From Kapaibacterium sp044224925 (GTDB lineage Bacteria > Bacteroidota > Ignavibacteria > Kapaibacteriales > Kapaibacteriaceae), in NCBI GenBank assembly GCA_044224925.1, contig JBGAJM010000007.1, positions 34,767 to 98,766 on the forward strand: DNA of 64,000 nucleotides, in the 5' to 3' direction. Position 1 is the first letter of the stretch. The number at the start of each line of letters is the position of its first letter. A program made the position numbers and the translations under genes. Below, in pieces: positions 1-9,064 of the stretch. The notes below the pieces were generated by a model. That model saw only the letters and a program-made list of their open reading frames with translations. It searched no databases and was not told the origin of the DNA.

Positions 1-2229
1 GTGATGACGCCGACGGGAGTCGATCGTGCGTTCGACGATGTGATTCTGGAATATCCATTCAATGCCGATGAATGCTGTCATGCGGCCGGCGACATTGCCC
101 ATGGTACCGATGGTTCGATCTTCCTGTCGCTGGGTGATAACACCAATCCGTTCGAGAGCAGTGGCTACGCTCCCGTTGATACGGCGATCGGCAGGGCGTA
201 TTACGATGCGCAACGCACCTCGGGGAACACCAACGACCTGCGAGGGAAGATCCTGCATATCATTCCGAAGCGCGGCGGTGGGTACGACATTCCACCCGGC
301 AACCTGTTCCCTGTTGGCACCGATAGTACACGACCCGAGATCTTTTGCATGGGAGTGCGCAATCCGTTTCGCATTTCGTACGACACGATCACGAAGACGT
401 TGTACTGGGGCGATGTTGGACCCGATGCCTTTGGGTCGAGCTCCGTCTATGGCTCGCGCGGATACGACGAGCTGAATCGTACCACTACGGCCGGTAACTT
501 CGGTTGGCCGTTTCTCATTGGGAACAACCAGCCCTACTCGGTGAATGGTGTGTGGTCGGACCCCATGCGTTGCGTGAATCGCTCACCCAACAACAAGGGC
601 AAACGCATCCTTCCGCCAGCGATGTCGCCGATCATATGGTACGGCTATGCAACGGCATCCGGCTCGGACGATGTTGGCGAAGGCGGACGCTGTGTGTTGG
701 CAGGACCCGTCATCCATACGGATCCAACGAAATGGGCCAGTCCGTTCACATCGTACTTCGAGAACACGATCCTTGTGTACGACTACGTGCGATGCTGGAT
801 CAAGGCCGTCCATCTGGACGAAGAAGGCCGCGTGCTCAAGGTCGTGCCCGTCTTTCACGACCCCGACAGTACCGGGATGATCGACATGTGCACCACGCCA
901 AATGGAACGGTCTACATCCTCGGCTGGCGCGAACGTACAGGATCGTTGCGAAACGCCGTGCTCTTTGCATTGCAGCGGTCATCCACGGGGTTGGCGGTTC
1001 AAGCAACGATCAAGGCGTCGGCGGTGGACGGACCTGCACCACTCACGGTCGAGGTGGACGGTCGCGCGTCGACGGGTGACTCACTTACCTATGCATGGGA
1101 CCTGAACGATGACGGCATGGATGATGCGACGACGCCGACGTGCACGCAGACCTTCACAGAGCCCGGCATACATCGAGTGACGTTGACGGTTACGTCGGGC
1201 GTACGAACCTCGCGCGCAAGTATTCGCATCAACGTTGGCAATACGCATCCGACGGTCACCATCATCCGACCACGCAACGGCTCGGTCGTTGATCTTGACG
1301 CCCCCGTTCCCTACCAAGCATCGGTGACAGACCCGGAAGACGGCACCCTTTCGGGATCGAATGTGGTGGCACAGATCTCGTTGGGACATGACGATCATGC
1401 CCATCCAATGTCGACGACCACCGGCGCAGTGGGCATGCTCATTCCTGAACAGGTATCCGGACATGGCAATGATGCCAACGTCTACGGTCTGCTCACCGTG
1501 AGCGCCACAGATCACGGCGCGCCGCTGACAGCATCCATCGAGACCACAGCATCGGTCATCTTGCAACCACGACGCAAGCAGGCGGAGTTCACGACCTTTG
1601 ACCCTGCGGCGATCGATGTGATCCTTTGCGATGACGTCGGCGGAGGTCGCGCCATCTCATCATTACAGAACCTGGACGCATTCTCGATCTCACCACTCTC
1701 GCTTGAGAACGTCGCGTCGATCACCATCCGGTACACGGCCGATTGGGGCGGCATCCTTGCCGTGCGCAAGGACGGACCCTTCGGTCCCGAAGCAGCATTC
1801 ATCTACCTGCCTAAAACGACCGACGGTGTGAAGTGGCGCTCCGTCACGGCCGACGTCACGAATGCCGAAGCATGCTCGACGTACTACTTCGTCGCGCTCA
1901 GGTCCGATACCCCCACCGGCCTCTTCACGATCAACTGGATCGAATTCGAAATGGCAGGCTCCAATGTGCCACAATCCGTGTCACATGATGCCGCGCTGAC
2001 GCTCGCTCCGAATCCGGCAACATCGAACGTACGCGTATCGACATCGCAGGAGAGCTCGATCACCCACGTGTCCATCTACTCTATGATCGGCGAACGTGTG
2101 CTCTCCATGGACGGATCGCAACGATCGCTCCAGGATGTATCCACCGCAGCGCTCATGTCCGGCACCTACATTGTTGTTATCGATACAGAAACAGGTCGAC
2201 ACAGCTCCCTCCTTTCCGTCACGAGGTAG
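1..2229 (+). CDS. Secreted PQQ-type sugar dehydrogenase-like protein with PKD, CBM and T9SS C-terminal domain (5' partial)
   Basis: The reading frame is open to the first base, so the gene begins upstream of the window. The first ~330 residues resemble the glucose/sorbosone dehydrogenase beta-propeller (blocks such as GKILHI, GVRNPFR, NFGWP). Residues ~337-415 form a PKD domain (YAWDLNDDG core, then FTEPGIHRVTLTV). Residues ~535-650 look like a carbohydrate-binding module of the CBM6 type. The last ~75 residues (LAPNPATSNV, then SGTYIVVI) are a type A sorting domain of type IX secretion. Predicted to be secreted or surface-attached and to act on, or bind, sugars. The enzymatic part cannot be fully judged because its N-terminus is missing. 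The stop is followed by almost 300 bp without a gene. Confidence 0.85.
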   Translation: MMTPTGVDRAFDDVILEYPFNADECCHAAGDIAHGTDGSIFLSLGDNTNPFESSGYAPVDTAIGRAYYDAQRTSGNTNDLRGKILHIIPKRGGGYDIPPGNLFPVGTDSTRPEIFCMGVRNPFRISYDTITKTLYWGDVGPDAFGSSSVYGSRGYDELNRTTTAGNFGWPFLIGNNQPYSVNGVWSDPMRCVNRSPNNKGKRILPPAMSPIIWYGYATASGSDDVGEGGRCVLAGPVIHTDPTKWASPFTSYFENTILVYDYVRCWIKAVHLDEEGRVLKVVPVFHDPDSTGMIDMCTTPNGTVYILGWRERTGSLRNAVLFALQRSSTGLAVQATIKASAVDGPAPLTVEVDGRASTGDSLTYAWDLNDDGMDDATTPTCTQTFTEPGIHRVTLTVTSGVRTSRASIRINVGNTHPTVTIIRPRNGSVVDLDAPVPYQASVTDPEDGTLSGSNVVAQISLGHDDHAHPMSTTTGAVGMLIPEQVSGHGNDANVYGLLTVSATDHGAPLTASIETTASVILQPRRKQAEFTTFDPAAIDVILCDDVGGGRAISSLQNLDAFSISPLSLENVASITIRYTADWGGILAVRKDGPFGPEAAFIYLPKTTDGVKWRSVTADVTNAEACSTYYFVALRSDTPTGLFTINWIEFEMAGSNVPQSVSHDAALTLAPNPATSNVRVSTSQESSITHVSIYSMIGERVLSMDGSQRSLQDVSTAALMSGTYIVVIDTETGRHSSLLSVTR

Positions 2230-2522
2230 GATCGAGGCTTTACTTGTTGTTATAGGTCTAGTTCCAGTAGAGTGGGTTGATCAACTTAGCTGGGTGATGT
2301 CATTACAGTCGTTCGAACACCGCCGCGATCAGGATACATCGCTTTCTGTTGGAGCTTGCTACGAGAGCACTTCTTAGGCGCGCTCATGAACGTGTCTATT
2401 CACGGATGGCATTAACGACTTCATGATCTGTTTTCATCTTGAATTGGTCGGTTTACGATTCGATGCGGGCTCATCGTGACTGCCAACGCCAGGTAGCACT
2501 AGAAGCACAACATGATCACACT
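2230..2522. other. Intergenic stretch without recognised feature
   Basis: Between two convergent genes. No open frame with recognisable protein character, no clear hairpin terminator and none of the composite repeats found elsewhere. Base composition is lower in GC than the flanking plus-strand gene. Confidence 0.5.
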
Positions 2523-2828
2523 TCATTGATCTGACTTCGAATACAGCTTACGTATCCATTCGACCAGAGCGGTTATGCATACTGCGTCAAGTATAAGGTT
2601 CACCAGCAAGAGCTCGTAGAACCCTACGTCGAACCCTTTGAACCATGATTCTATCGGCTCATACGTGAGCAAGGGAAACTGGAACACAATAAACACTACT
2701 GTGGCTGTCTGTGACAGAAACGATTCTTCAATCATACCTTCATCGTAAGCACCAGCAATAATGAACGATAATGAACAAACAACTAGCAAGACAAGAAATA
2801 CAAGACAAAGTGTGATCCAATGTTTCAT
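2523..2828 (-). CDS. Small integral membrane protein, unknown function
   Basis: A 101-residue protein with three hydrophobic stretches (roughly residues 5-25, 40-58 and 70-90) and a short basic C-terminal tail, so probably three inner-membrane helices. No family recognised. It heads a group of three small minus-strand genes of lower GC than their surroundings, followed upstream by a lipoprotein and another small membrane protein, which may be an acquired patch. The hydrophobic pattern argues for a real gene; nothing indicates what it does. Confidence 0.55.
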   Translation of the reverse strand: MKHWITLCLVFLVLLVVCSLSFIIAGAYDEGMIEESFLSQTATVVFIVFQFPLLTYEPIESWFKGFDVGFYELLLVNLILDAVCITALVEWIRKLYSKSDQ

Positions 2829-2948
2829 GGCCGACCTCTTGAGGCAGTGTTATCAAGGGCTTTGACGGTAGCCGAGAGTTTCATATTGCTAGACTCTTCC
2901 GTTGGAGCACGAAGAGACCCAATGTGATTCACACGTTTCGTGGAACCT

Positions 2949-3488
2949 CTACTCTCCCCAGACATGGTACACGGCCATTTCGTCACCGGCTGCGCTTACG
3001 ACCACGAAGCCATTGACGTTACTCCCCTCATCTGTCCCGGGTTCGATCATCACCCACTTTGTTCTAAACATGTACACATTCTGTTCCGATTCAATCCATA
3101 CGGGCAGCTTAGCATGGCTGGCATCATTTGTCGCACGAGTCACAGATCTCAATGTCGACCATGGGAACATGGGCTTGCCGTTGTAACTCCATGCAGATAG
3201 ATCATCCTTCGTAACACGAACACTATCAACCAATACCCAACCATTCATCTTGGCATACTGGATCACGTCAGTACGTGCGAATGTTGCAGAGGTAGTTGAC
3301 TTCCAGTACATCGCCCTATGTCCGCCCCAAAGACCTTGATCGTTGACATCCGCAACCAGATTCTCCGCGCGATAGTCCGACCAAAAGCCGGAGACCGATA
3401 GCTCATGAGAACACGACAGAATACACGACAGACATACTATATAAGCTGCCCTCAAGAGTATATGTGCACATCTGTTCCGTCGATTCAT
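2949..3488 (-). CDS. Hypothetical lipoprotein
   Basis: A 179-residue product. The start at 3488 (MNRRNRCAHILL) is preferred over the upstream Met because it gives a compact signal peptide: basic N-terminus, hydrophobic core, then a CLSCILSC segment that offers a lipobox-like cysteine. The mature part is rich in Trp, Ser and Thr and has no motif I recognise. It is likely anchored in a membrane facing the periplasm. It sits between two small membrane proteins on the same strand. Confidence 0.55.
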   Translation of the reverse strand: MNRRNRCAHILLRAAYIVCLSCILSCSHELSVSGFWSDYRAENLVADVNDQGLWGGHRAMYWKSTTSATFARTDVIQYAKMNGWVLVDSVRVTKDDLSAWSYNGKPMFPWSTLRSVTRATNDASHAKLPVWIESEQNVYMFRTKWVMIEPGTDEGSNVNGFVVVSAAGDEMAVYHVWGE

Positions 3489-3529
3489 CGTGAGGTCTAC
3501 ATGTGTGTTCAAACCGAATCGGATCTCCC

Positions 3530-3727
3530 CTACCTGCCATGCTGCTTCTGATGCGCCCTCCAGAACCTGATCGTCAGGTACACGAAGAGTGCGGTCATGA
3601 GGAGACTATATGCAGCGAGCGACGAGTGCTCGCCGGATGAGGCGATACTGAGTGTCTCCTGCACACCTCCGTAGGTCAATGCCCCAAAGAGGATGGCAAG
3701 CCACTTGTTCTTGTTTGATCGCTGCAT
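3530..3727 (-). CDS. Small two-helix membrane protein, unknown
   Basis: 65 residues with two hydrophobic segments (about 8-25 and 36-52) separated by a short polar loop, and a basic histidine-containing C-terminus. No family recognised. It lies just upstream of the lipoprotein at 2949 on the same strand and could form an operon with it. Short genes of this size can be fortuitous, so confidence is moderate. Confidence 0.45.
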   Translation of the reverse strand: MQRSNKNKWLAILFGALTYGGVQETLSIASSGEHSSLAAYSLLMTALFVYLTIRFWRAHQKQHGR

Positions 3728-3761
3728 TGTCGTTCACTGATCGATTGGATGTTGAAATGCG

Positions 3762-5507
3762 CTACTTATACCCGTCTTGGATCCACAATGGTGGCTCGGG
3801 TTCATTGCGGGTGATGCTGGGGAGCTTCATGGAGAGACGCCAGCGGTGGAGCCACGACAGACCCGACTTCCCTATGTAGAGGTCGGGGGTCTGATAGGCC
3901 GTATCGGAGACGGCCTTGCGGAATGGGACGAAGGTGTAGCCGCGATCGCGCAGACGTTGGAGCATGTCGGGCAGACAGTCGGCATTCAACGTGTTGGCGT
4001 GGATGAGGAAGACCTGCGGGATCTGCCGTGTGAACATCTCTTGCGATGTTTCCTCGGCAAAGGCAAAGGCCTGATCGAGAAAGTCCAGATACTCACGACG
4101 GACGCGTGCAGCGCGCGCCGTGTCGTTCGCAGCAAGAGCCTTGCGATAGACCACATTGAAGATGTAGTCGGAATGCTCAACGGTGAACGGCGCAAGACGC
4201 ACGCCGTCCTTCGTGAGCAATGTCATCAACGAGTCTCGCTTGCCTTGCGATCCGCCAAGGTCGTTGTAGGGAGCACGGAAGTAGGGCGGCATGGTATCCT
4301 TGCGTCGCTCGCTGCGGAAGGCAGAGACGAGGACCTCACCTCGGTGCACATCGGCAAGATAGTCCTCGGTCGGAACGGCACTGTAGCGGAGATGCGAAAA
4401 CGAATGATTGTGCAGGCCATGACCTGCATCGCGCCATGCACGCACCAATTGCTGCCGTGCCGCCTTCTCGCCTTCCACCTCGACGTGTGTGCCGACCACA
4501 AAGACATCGGCCCGTACACTATCGGCAGCAAGGGCTCGGAGGATCTTCTTCGTTGCAGACTGTGCATCGGCAAGAGCACCCTCACCGGCATAGGGAAGAT
4601 CGTCGATGGTGATGGCAACGGAGCGGCGGTACAGGTTGCGGAGTTGACGGGCACGCTCGGATCTGAAATACTGCTCCGCTTCTGCCACATACGCTGCGTA
4701 TCCTGCCGGATCCACAAATGCCTTGACCCCTTGCTTGATCGATGCCTTGGCCTTGCGTTCGAGATCGAAGAAACCGCCGTGGGCACCAAGGAAGATGTCG
4801 CATGGCAGCGAGCGCAGTGTGGCGAACGCGCGCTCGTAGTCCGCTTCGATGGTTGGATATGACGGTGTGCCCACCAACCGATAACCGGGATTCACGCCCA
4901 TGCTTCCAACGATGACAACGTTGTAGTTCACACCCTTGTCGGCGATGGTCATCGTCCACGTCGTACAGCCCTTGGTATGTCCGCCCGTACGATGGGCCAC
5001 GAGCCGCGTGGTTCCAAGCTGGACGACGTCTCCGTCTTCGAGCACATGGTCCACGCGTGTTGGCGGATACAGGGCATCCGTCATGCCGCCATAGTGGAAG
5101 TCCTTCTTGCCGCCGGAGGCCACCACGAGAGAATCTTCGCGCATGACCATGTAGAGCGCGCCGCTGATCTTCTTGAACGCCGCTGCGCCGGAACAGTGGT
5201 CGTTATGCGCATGACTGATCAACAGGTACCGCACGTCGGTGATGTTGAAGCCAAGCTTCTTGATGCTGGCCTGGATCATGGGGACGTTGGTCTCGAACCC
5301 GCTGTTGATCACGATATGTCCGTCCGGCGTCGTGATCAAGTAGCTCGCCAGATCCTTGCTTCCCACGTAGTAGAGGTTGCCAACGATACGAAACGGCGTC
5401 ATGGGCTCGGTCCACGCCGGGTTCGGTTGCGCAACGAGTTGAGAACAGGCACAGACGCAGAGCGTCACGAAGAGAATGATATTTTGGCGGACTCTCATCA
5501 TCTGCAA
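3762..5507 (-). CDS. Fusion of subclass B3-like metallo-beta-lactamase and NodB-type polysaccharide deacetylase
   Basis: A 581-residue exported protein (hydrophobic N-terminus, cysteine-rich around residues 18-21). Residues ~30-270 are a metallo-beta-lactamase fold of the B3 type. The zinc ligands are visible as HAHNDH (99-104), H177 in GGHTKG and H243 in GAHGG. Residues ~295-545 are a polysaccharide deacetylase (NodB) domain with the metal-binding pair D302-D303, the HSFSH motif (368-372) and FRAPY (410-414), followed by a short C-terminal tail. Both active sites look intact, so the protein may hydrolyse a cyclic amide or lactone and remove N- or O-acetyl groups from cell-envelope glycans. 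Either half could have a different true substrate. It is transcribed divergently from the Asp-box lipoprotein, with only 17 bp between the annotated start codons. Confidence 0.88.
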   Translation of the reverse strand: MQMMRVRQNIILFVTLCVCACSQLVAQPNPAWTEPMTPFRIVGNLYYVGSKDLASYLITTPDGHIVINSGFETNVPMIQASIKKLGFNITDVRYLLISHAHNDHCSGAAAFKKISGALYMVMREDSLVVASGGKKDFHYGGMTDALYPPTRVDHVLEDGDVVQLGTTRLVAHRTGGHTKGCTTWTMTIADKGVNYNVVIVGSMGVNPGYRLVGTPSYPTIEADYERAFATLRSLPCDIFLGAHGGFFDLERKAKASIKQGVKAFVDPAGYAAYVAEAEQYFRSERARQLRNLYRRSVAITIDDLPYAGEGALADAQSATKKILRALAADSVRADVFVVGTHVEVEGEKAARQQLVRAWRDAGHGLHNHSFSHLRYSAVPTEDYLADVHRGEVLVSAFRSERRKDTMPPYFRAPYNDLGGSQGKRDSLMTLLTKDGVRLAPFTVEHSDYIFNVVYRKALAANDTARAARVRREYLDFLDQAFAFAEETSQEMFTRQIPQVFLIHANTLNADCLPDMLQRLRDRGYTFVPFRKAVSDTAYQTPDLYIGKSGLSWLHRWRLSMKLPSITRNEPEPPLWIQDGYK

Positions 5508-5524
5508 TCTAACATGGAATTCGA

Positions 5525-7315
5525 ATGCTCCACCGTGCCGCCCTCTGCCTCGTTCTTGCTGCCCTTGTCTTCACCGCATGCACCAAGGAAAGCGATACGA
5601 CCACGCCAACAACGGGCTCGGGTGATGTGCCGATGACGCGACTGACGTCTCTACCATCCGCCGGTGGCGAGGCGACGAGCGTCGACTTCCTCGATGCAAC
5701 GACCATCGTGGCCGTGATCGATGGCAAGATCTATACGATGCCCATTGGTGGCGGCACGCCAACGCTTCGGTACGACAATGCGATCTACACCCAACTCGTG
5801 GTGGGTGGTGGCGGTGTGGTGTATGCACGCACCGACGATGCACTGTGGGTGATCCCGTCCATGGGTGCCACGCCGTTGAAGACATCGTTGCAGATCAAGA
5901 CGGCGCAGACGTTGAACGTGTATCTCTCGGTGGGACCCAACGGACAGTGTTATGTGCGGGTTCTCTCGTATCCGTCGGCGATCACCATCTACACAAGCGC
6001 CGACAATGGACAGACGTGGACGACGATGCCGTTGCCCAAGGGCTTGGCCTATGGTGGCGGACTCTGCTTCGGTCCAACGGCCAACGAGATCTACGTCTGC
6101 GGTCCATCGAGCTTCCACGCCACCACCGATGCCGGTGCCACGTGGACGTCGGCACCCGCACCCATTCCCAACTACGGTGGCGAGTTGCTGCGGCGCGCCA
6201 ATGGCGACATCATCTGCTATGTGCCCGGTGGTGGTGGCCTTCGCGTGTCGCGCACGAATGGCGCATCGTTCACCGACGTACTCCCCTTCAACCGTGCACC
6301 CTACATCTGGAAACTCATCGAAGGTACCGATGGCATGCTCTATGCAGCACTTGCCATGTCCGTGGTCACGGCCGGAGAGAAGCCGCTTGAGATCATGCGC
6401 TCCAATGATGGTGGTGCAACGTGGGAGCATCTGTACTTTTCGCTGGGGCACGACATGGCGCTTCGCGGACAGAACCTGCTCGTTGCGCAAAGTGGAAGGG
6501 CGGCAGGGGGCGTGGCCATTTCGAACGACAATGGAAGTTCGTTCACTGTCAGCGGCCTTTCCACCGTTTCCTCCATCACCTCCTTCGGATTCGATGGGAA
6601 TGGTGCATTGATCATCGCTGCAGACAATGCGCTCTTCCAACAGACCACGTCAGGATGGCGATCGCTTGGCCCGCCCGCGACAGTCACATCGATCGCCACT
6701 ACGCCGCAAGGCACCATCTATGTTGCAACCACTGCCACAACCTATGTCTCGACGAACAACGGACGCACGTGGCAGGCAGCAGCGATGCCCTCATATACGT
6801 ATTCCGGCGTTGGTCGTATTGGTATGCCCGTGGTGTTCGGTATGAAGAACGGCAACGCTTTGGTGTCGATCACAACGTATCGGTCGGACCTTGTGCCGGC
6901 CGTGCATACGAATGGATCGCTCGTGATCATCACACCTGCTGGTGTGGCCACGAGAGCAAGCGTGAACGGCAACTTCGTCAAGATGCTGCAGGATGCGGAC
7001 GGAGTGCTGTACGGTAGCACGAACAACTTCACATCGGCACAACGTTCTGTTGATGGTGGCACGACGTGGACAGAAGTGCCCAAGGGTCCGCTCGGCTTTG
7101 CGGTCGATAGCCGCAACAAGTTCATCGCCTATGGAGATCTCTCGTCGTACAAGATGGGCACCATTGGAAGCGATGCCCTTTCCACCCTTACCCTCTCCGG
7201 CTTTCCACTCACGAGTAACACCATCGTGCAGGCGCGGTTCGACAAGAACGACCGACTTTGGTTGTTGTGCAATGGAAGTGAACTCTACATGGCAACGAAA
7301 CCACTGCCGAATTGA
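5525..7315 (+). CDS. Lipoprotein with Asp-box (BNR/sortilin-like) beta-propeller
   Basis: 596 residues. A signal peptide of 18 residues ends in FTAC, a good lipobox with Cys19 as the lipidated residue. The rest carries repeated S/T-x-D-x-G-x-T-W Asp-box motifs (DNGQTW, DAGATW, DGGATW, NNGRTW, DGGTTW), spaced as in sialidase-like or Vps10-like propellers. These motifs are structural; no sialidase catalytic arginine triad was identified, so an enzyme call is not justified. Likely a surface-anchored binding or scaffold protein. Its TGA stop is followed directly by a GTGACAA heptamer array. Confidence 0.8.
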   Translation: MLHRAALCLVLAALVFTACTKESDTTTPTTGSGDVPMTRLTSLPSAGGEATSVDFLDATTIVAVIDGKIYTMPIGGGTPTLRYDNAIYTQLVVGGGGVVYARTDDALWVIPSMGATPLKTSLQIKTAQTLNVYLSVGPNGQCYVRVLSYPSAITIYTSADNGQTWTTMPLPKGLAYGGGLCFGPTANEIYVCGPSSFHATTDAGATWTSAPAPIPNYGGELLRRANGDIICYVPGGGGLRVSRTNGASFTDVLPFNRAPYIWKLIEGTDGMLYAALAMSVVTAGEKPLEIMRSNDGGATWEHLYFSLGHDMALRGQNLLVAQSGRAAGGVAISNDNGSSFTVSGLSTVSSITSFGFDGNGALIIAADNALFQQTTSGWRSLGPPATVTSIATTPQGTIYVATTATTYVSTNNGRTWQAAAMPSYTYSGVGRIGMPVVFGMKNGNALVSITTYRSDLVPAVHTNGSLVIITPAGVATRASVNGNFVKMLQDADGVLYGSTNNFTSAQRSVDGGTTWTEVPKGPLGFAVDSRNKFIAYGDLSSYKMGTIGSDALSTLTLSGFPLTSNTIVQARFDKNDRLWLLCNGSELYMATKPLPN

Positions 7316-7344
7316 GTGACAAGTGACAAGTGACGAGTGACAAG
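7314..7344. repeat. Heptanucleotide array (GTGACAA/GTGACGA), stop orientation
   Basis: About four heptamers begin at the stop codon of the preceding plus-strand gene and read GTGACAA or GTGACGA on the plus strand. In this orientation TGA recurs every 7 bases, so every frame is closed within 21 bp. Related arrays occur at several other places in the window and, in complement, within cyclase genes. Confidence 0.9.
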
Positions 7345-7411
7345 TCTCCTCATGTAACCTTTCGTTCGTGCATGGATTCTTCCCTTTTCCTTGCCATTCC
7401 GAAGAGATCTC

Positions 7412-9064
7412 ATGACGTTGATCCGGACCCTGTTGCTGGTATGTGTGACGTGTGTATCCGTTGCGGCGCAGCCGTATACGATCATCCTGGGGCGCCCCAC
7501 CGATGTGTCGATGACGGCCAGCGTGCGGTTCTCGATGGACGTGGCGCAATGTCGACTCGAATATGGTGCCATACCGGGCACCTACAGCAATGCTACGTCG
7601 GCACTGACATATGCGAAGAATACACCCCAGGTTGTCGTGATGGACGGACTTTCACCGAACACGCGCTATTTCTATCGCCTCGCCTATACGGTTACGTCGG
7701 GATCGGCCACCGTGTACGGTCCAGAATACACCTTTCACACACAGCGTGCACCGGGTTCGACGTTTCGATTCCTTGTCGAGGCAGATGAGCATCTGTACGA
7801 CAAGAAGGGCGTTCGCTCCATGTATCAGGTCACGCTGGCCAATGAAGCGGCCGACAGTGCGGATCTCCTGCTTTCGTTGGGAGATATCTTCGGCGACGAT
7901 CATACGCCGTCCACGACGACGAGTGCCGACATGGATGCACTGCATGCCGACTATCGATCCTACCTTGGCGCCGTCTGTCACTCCATGCCCTTCTTCGTCT
8001 GCCTTGGCAATCACGAAGGTGAGAACGGGTTCTACCTGAAGGACGCTCCTCCGAACAACATCGCGGTGTATGGTACGCTATGGCGCAAGTACTACTATCC
8101 GAATCCTTCACCGAATGCCTTCTACACCGGCAACACCACCGAAGAAGGATACGGCATGGGACTGCCGGAGAACTACTATGCGTGGACGTGGGGCGATGCA
8201 CTCTTTGTAGTGCTGGATGTCTACCGTCATTGCGATGTGAACGAGAAGCCACAGAATTGGGATTGGACGTTGGGCGAGGCGCAGTATCGCTGGTTAAGCG
8301 AGACGCTGCGATCCTCCACAGCGCGCTACAAGTTCGTGTTCGCCCATCATACGCGCGGACAAGGACGTGGTGGCGTGACGACGGCCAAGGGCGCTGAGTG
8401 GGGCGGCTATGATAACAAGGGCAAGTACCTATTCGATACTTACCGTCCGGGCTGGGGACTTCCCATTCATCAGCTCATGGTGAACACGGGCGTGAACATC
8501 TTCTTTCAAGGACACGATCACTTGTATGCCGTGGAGCAGCTCGATGGACTCGTCTATCAAGAGACACCCATGCCGTCCGACTCCACGTATGAGATCGGCA
8601 TGTTGGCAAATGCCGATGCCTATACGGATGTGACGCGCGGTGGCACGGGACATCTTCGCGTGACCGTTGCACCATCGGGTGTGAGCGTCGATTTCGTTCG
8701 CGCCTATCTGCCTGCCGACACGATGAGTGGCGATCGGCACAACGGCGAGATCGCCCATTCCTATACGGTGCAACAGCGACCGACGGATGTGCTCGTTGAT
8801 GCGGCCGATGCCGACCGGACCTTTACGGCATCCTACATCTCACAGCAGGATCGTGTGTCGATCGTGTCTTCCCGCCCTGCCACCTTGCCGCGAACATGTT
8901 CCCTGATCGACATGCAAGGTCGTGTGCATGCAGAGCAACACATCGATGTTGGCAATACCGTCTGCACCTTCGATGCGAGCGCACTCACGTCGGGTCTGTA
9001 TGTGGTGGTGATGCGCGATGCCGATGGACTTGTTGGAACCGGATCCTGTATGGTGCTACGATGA
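7412..9064 (+). CDS. Secreted metallophosphoesterase with N-terminal purple-acid-phosphatase-like domain
   Basis: 550 residues from the ATG at 7412, chosen because it gives a standard signal peptide (MTLIRTLLLVC to VAAQ). Residues ~20-110 are a fibronectin-like domain typical of purple acid phosphatases. The metallophosphoesterase core has DxH (ADEH), GD (SLGDIFGDD), GNHE, a histidine in FVFAHH and GHDH, that is, the full set of dinuclear metal ligands. The C-terminus (SSRPATLPRTC to SGLYVVV) resembles a short type IX sorting domain. Predicted to hydrolyse phosphate esters outside the outer membrane. Overlaps the next gene by 4 bp (ATGA), so the two are translationally coupled. Confidence 0.85.
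   Translation: MTLIRTLLLVCVTCVSVAAQPYTIILGRPTDVSMTASVRFSMDVAQCRLEYGAIPGTYSNATSALTYAKNTPQVVVMDGLSPNTRYFYRLAYTVTSGSATVYGPEYTFHTQRAPGSTFRFLVEADEHLYDKKGVRSMYQVTLANEAADSADLLLSLGDIFGDDHTPSTTTSADMDALHADYRSYLGAVCHSMPFFVCLGNHEGENGFYLKDAPPNNIAVYGTLWRKYYYPNPSPNAFYTGNTTEEGYGMGLPENYYAWTWGDALFVVLDVYRHCDVNEKPQNWDWTLGEAQYRWLSETLRSSTARYKFVFAHHTRGQGRGGVTTAKGAEWGGYDNKGKYLFDTYRPGWGLPIHQLMVNTGVNIFFQGHDHLYAVEQLDGLVYQETPMPSDSTYEIGMLANADAYTDVTRGGTGHLRVTVAPSGVSVDFVRAYLPADTMSGDRHNGEIAHSYTVQQRPTDVLVDAADADRTFTASYISQQDRVSIVSSRPATLPRTCSLIDMQGRVHAEQHIDVGNTVCTFDASALTSGLYVVVMRDADGLVGTGSCMVLR

Noticed and set aside
3777..4862. Long plus-strand open frame opposite the lactamase-deacetylase gene
   Set aside because: Its product has no domain character and mirrors the codon structure of the real gene with all active-site motifs on the other strand. 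The same applies to 13821-15002, 18860-19738 and 41988-42953.
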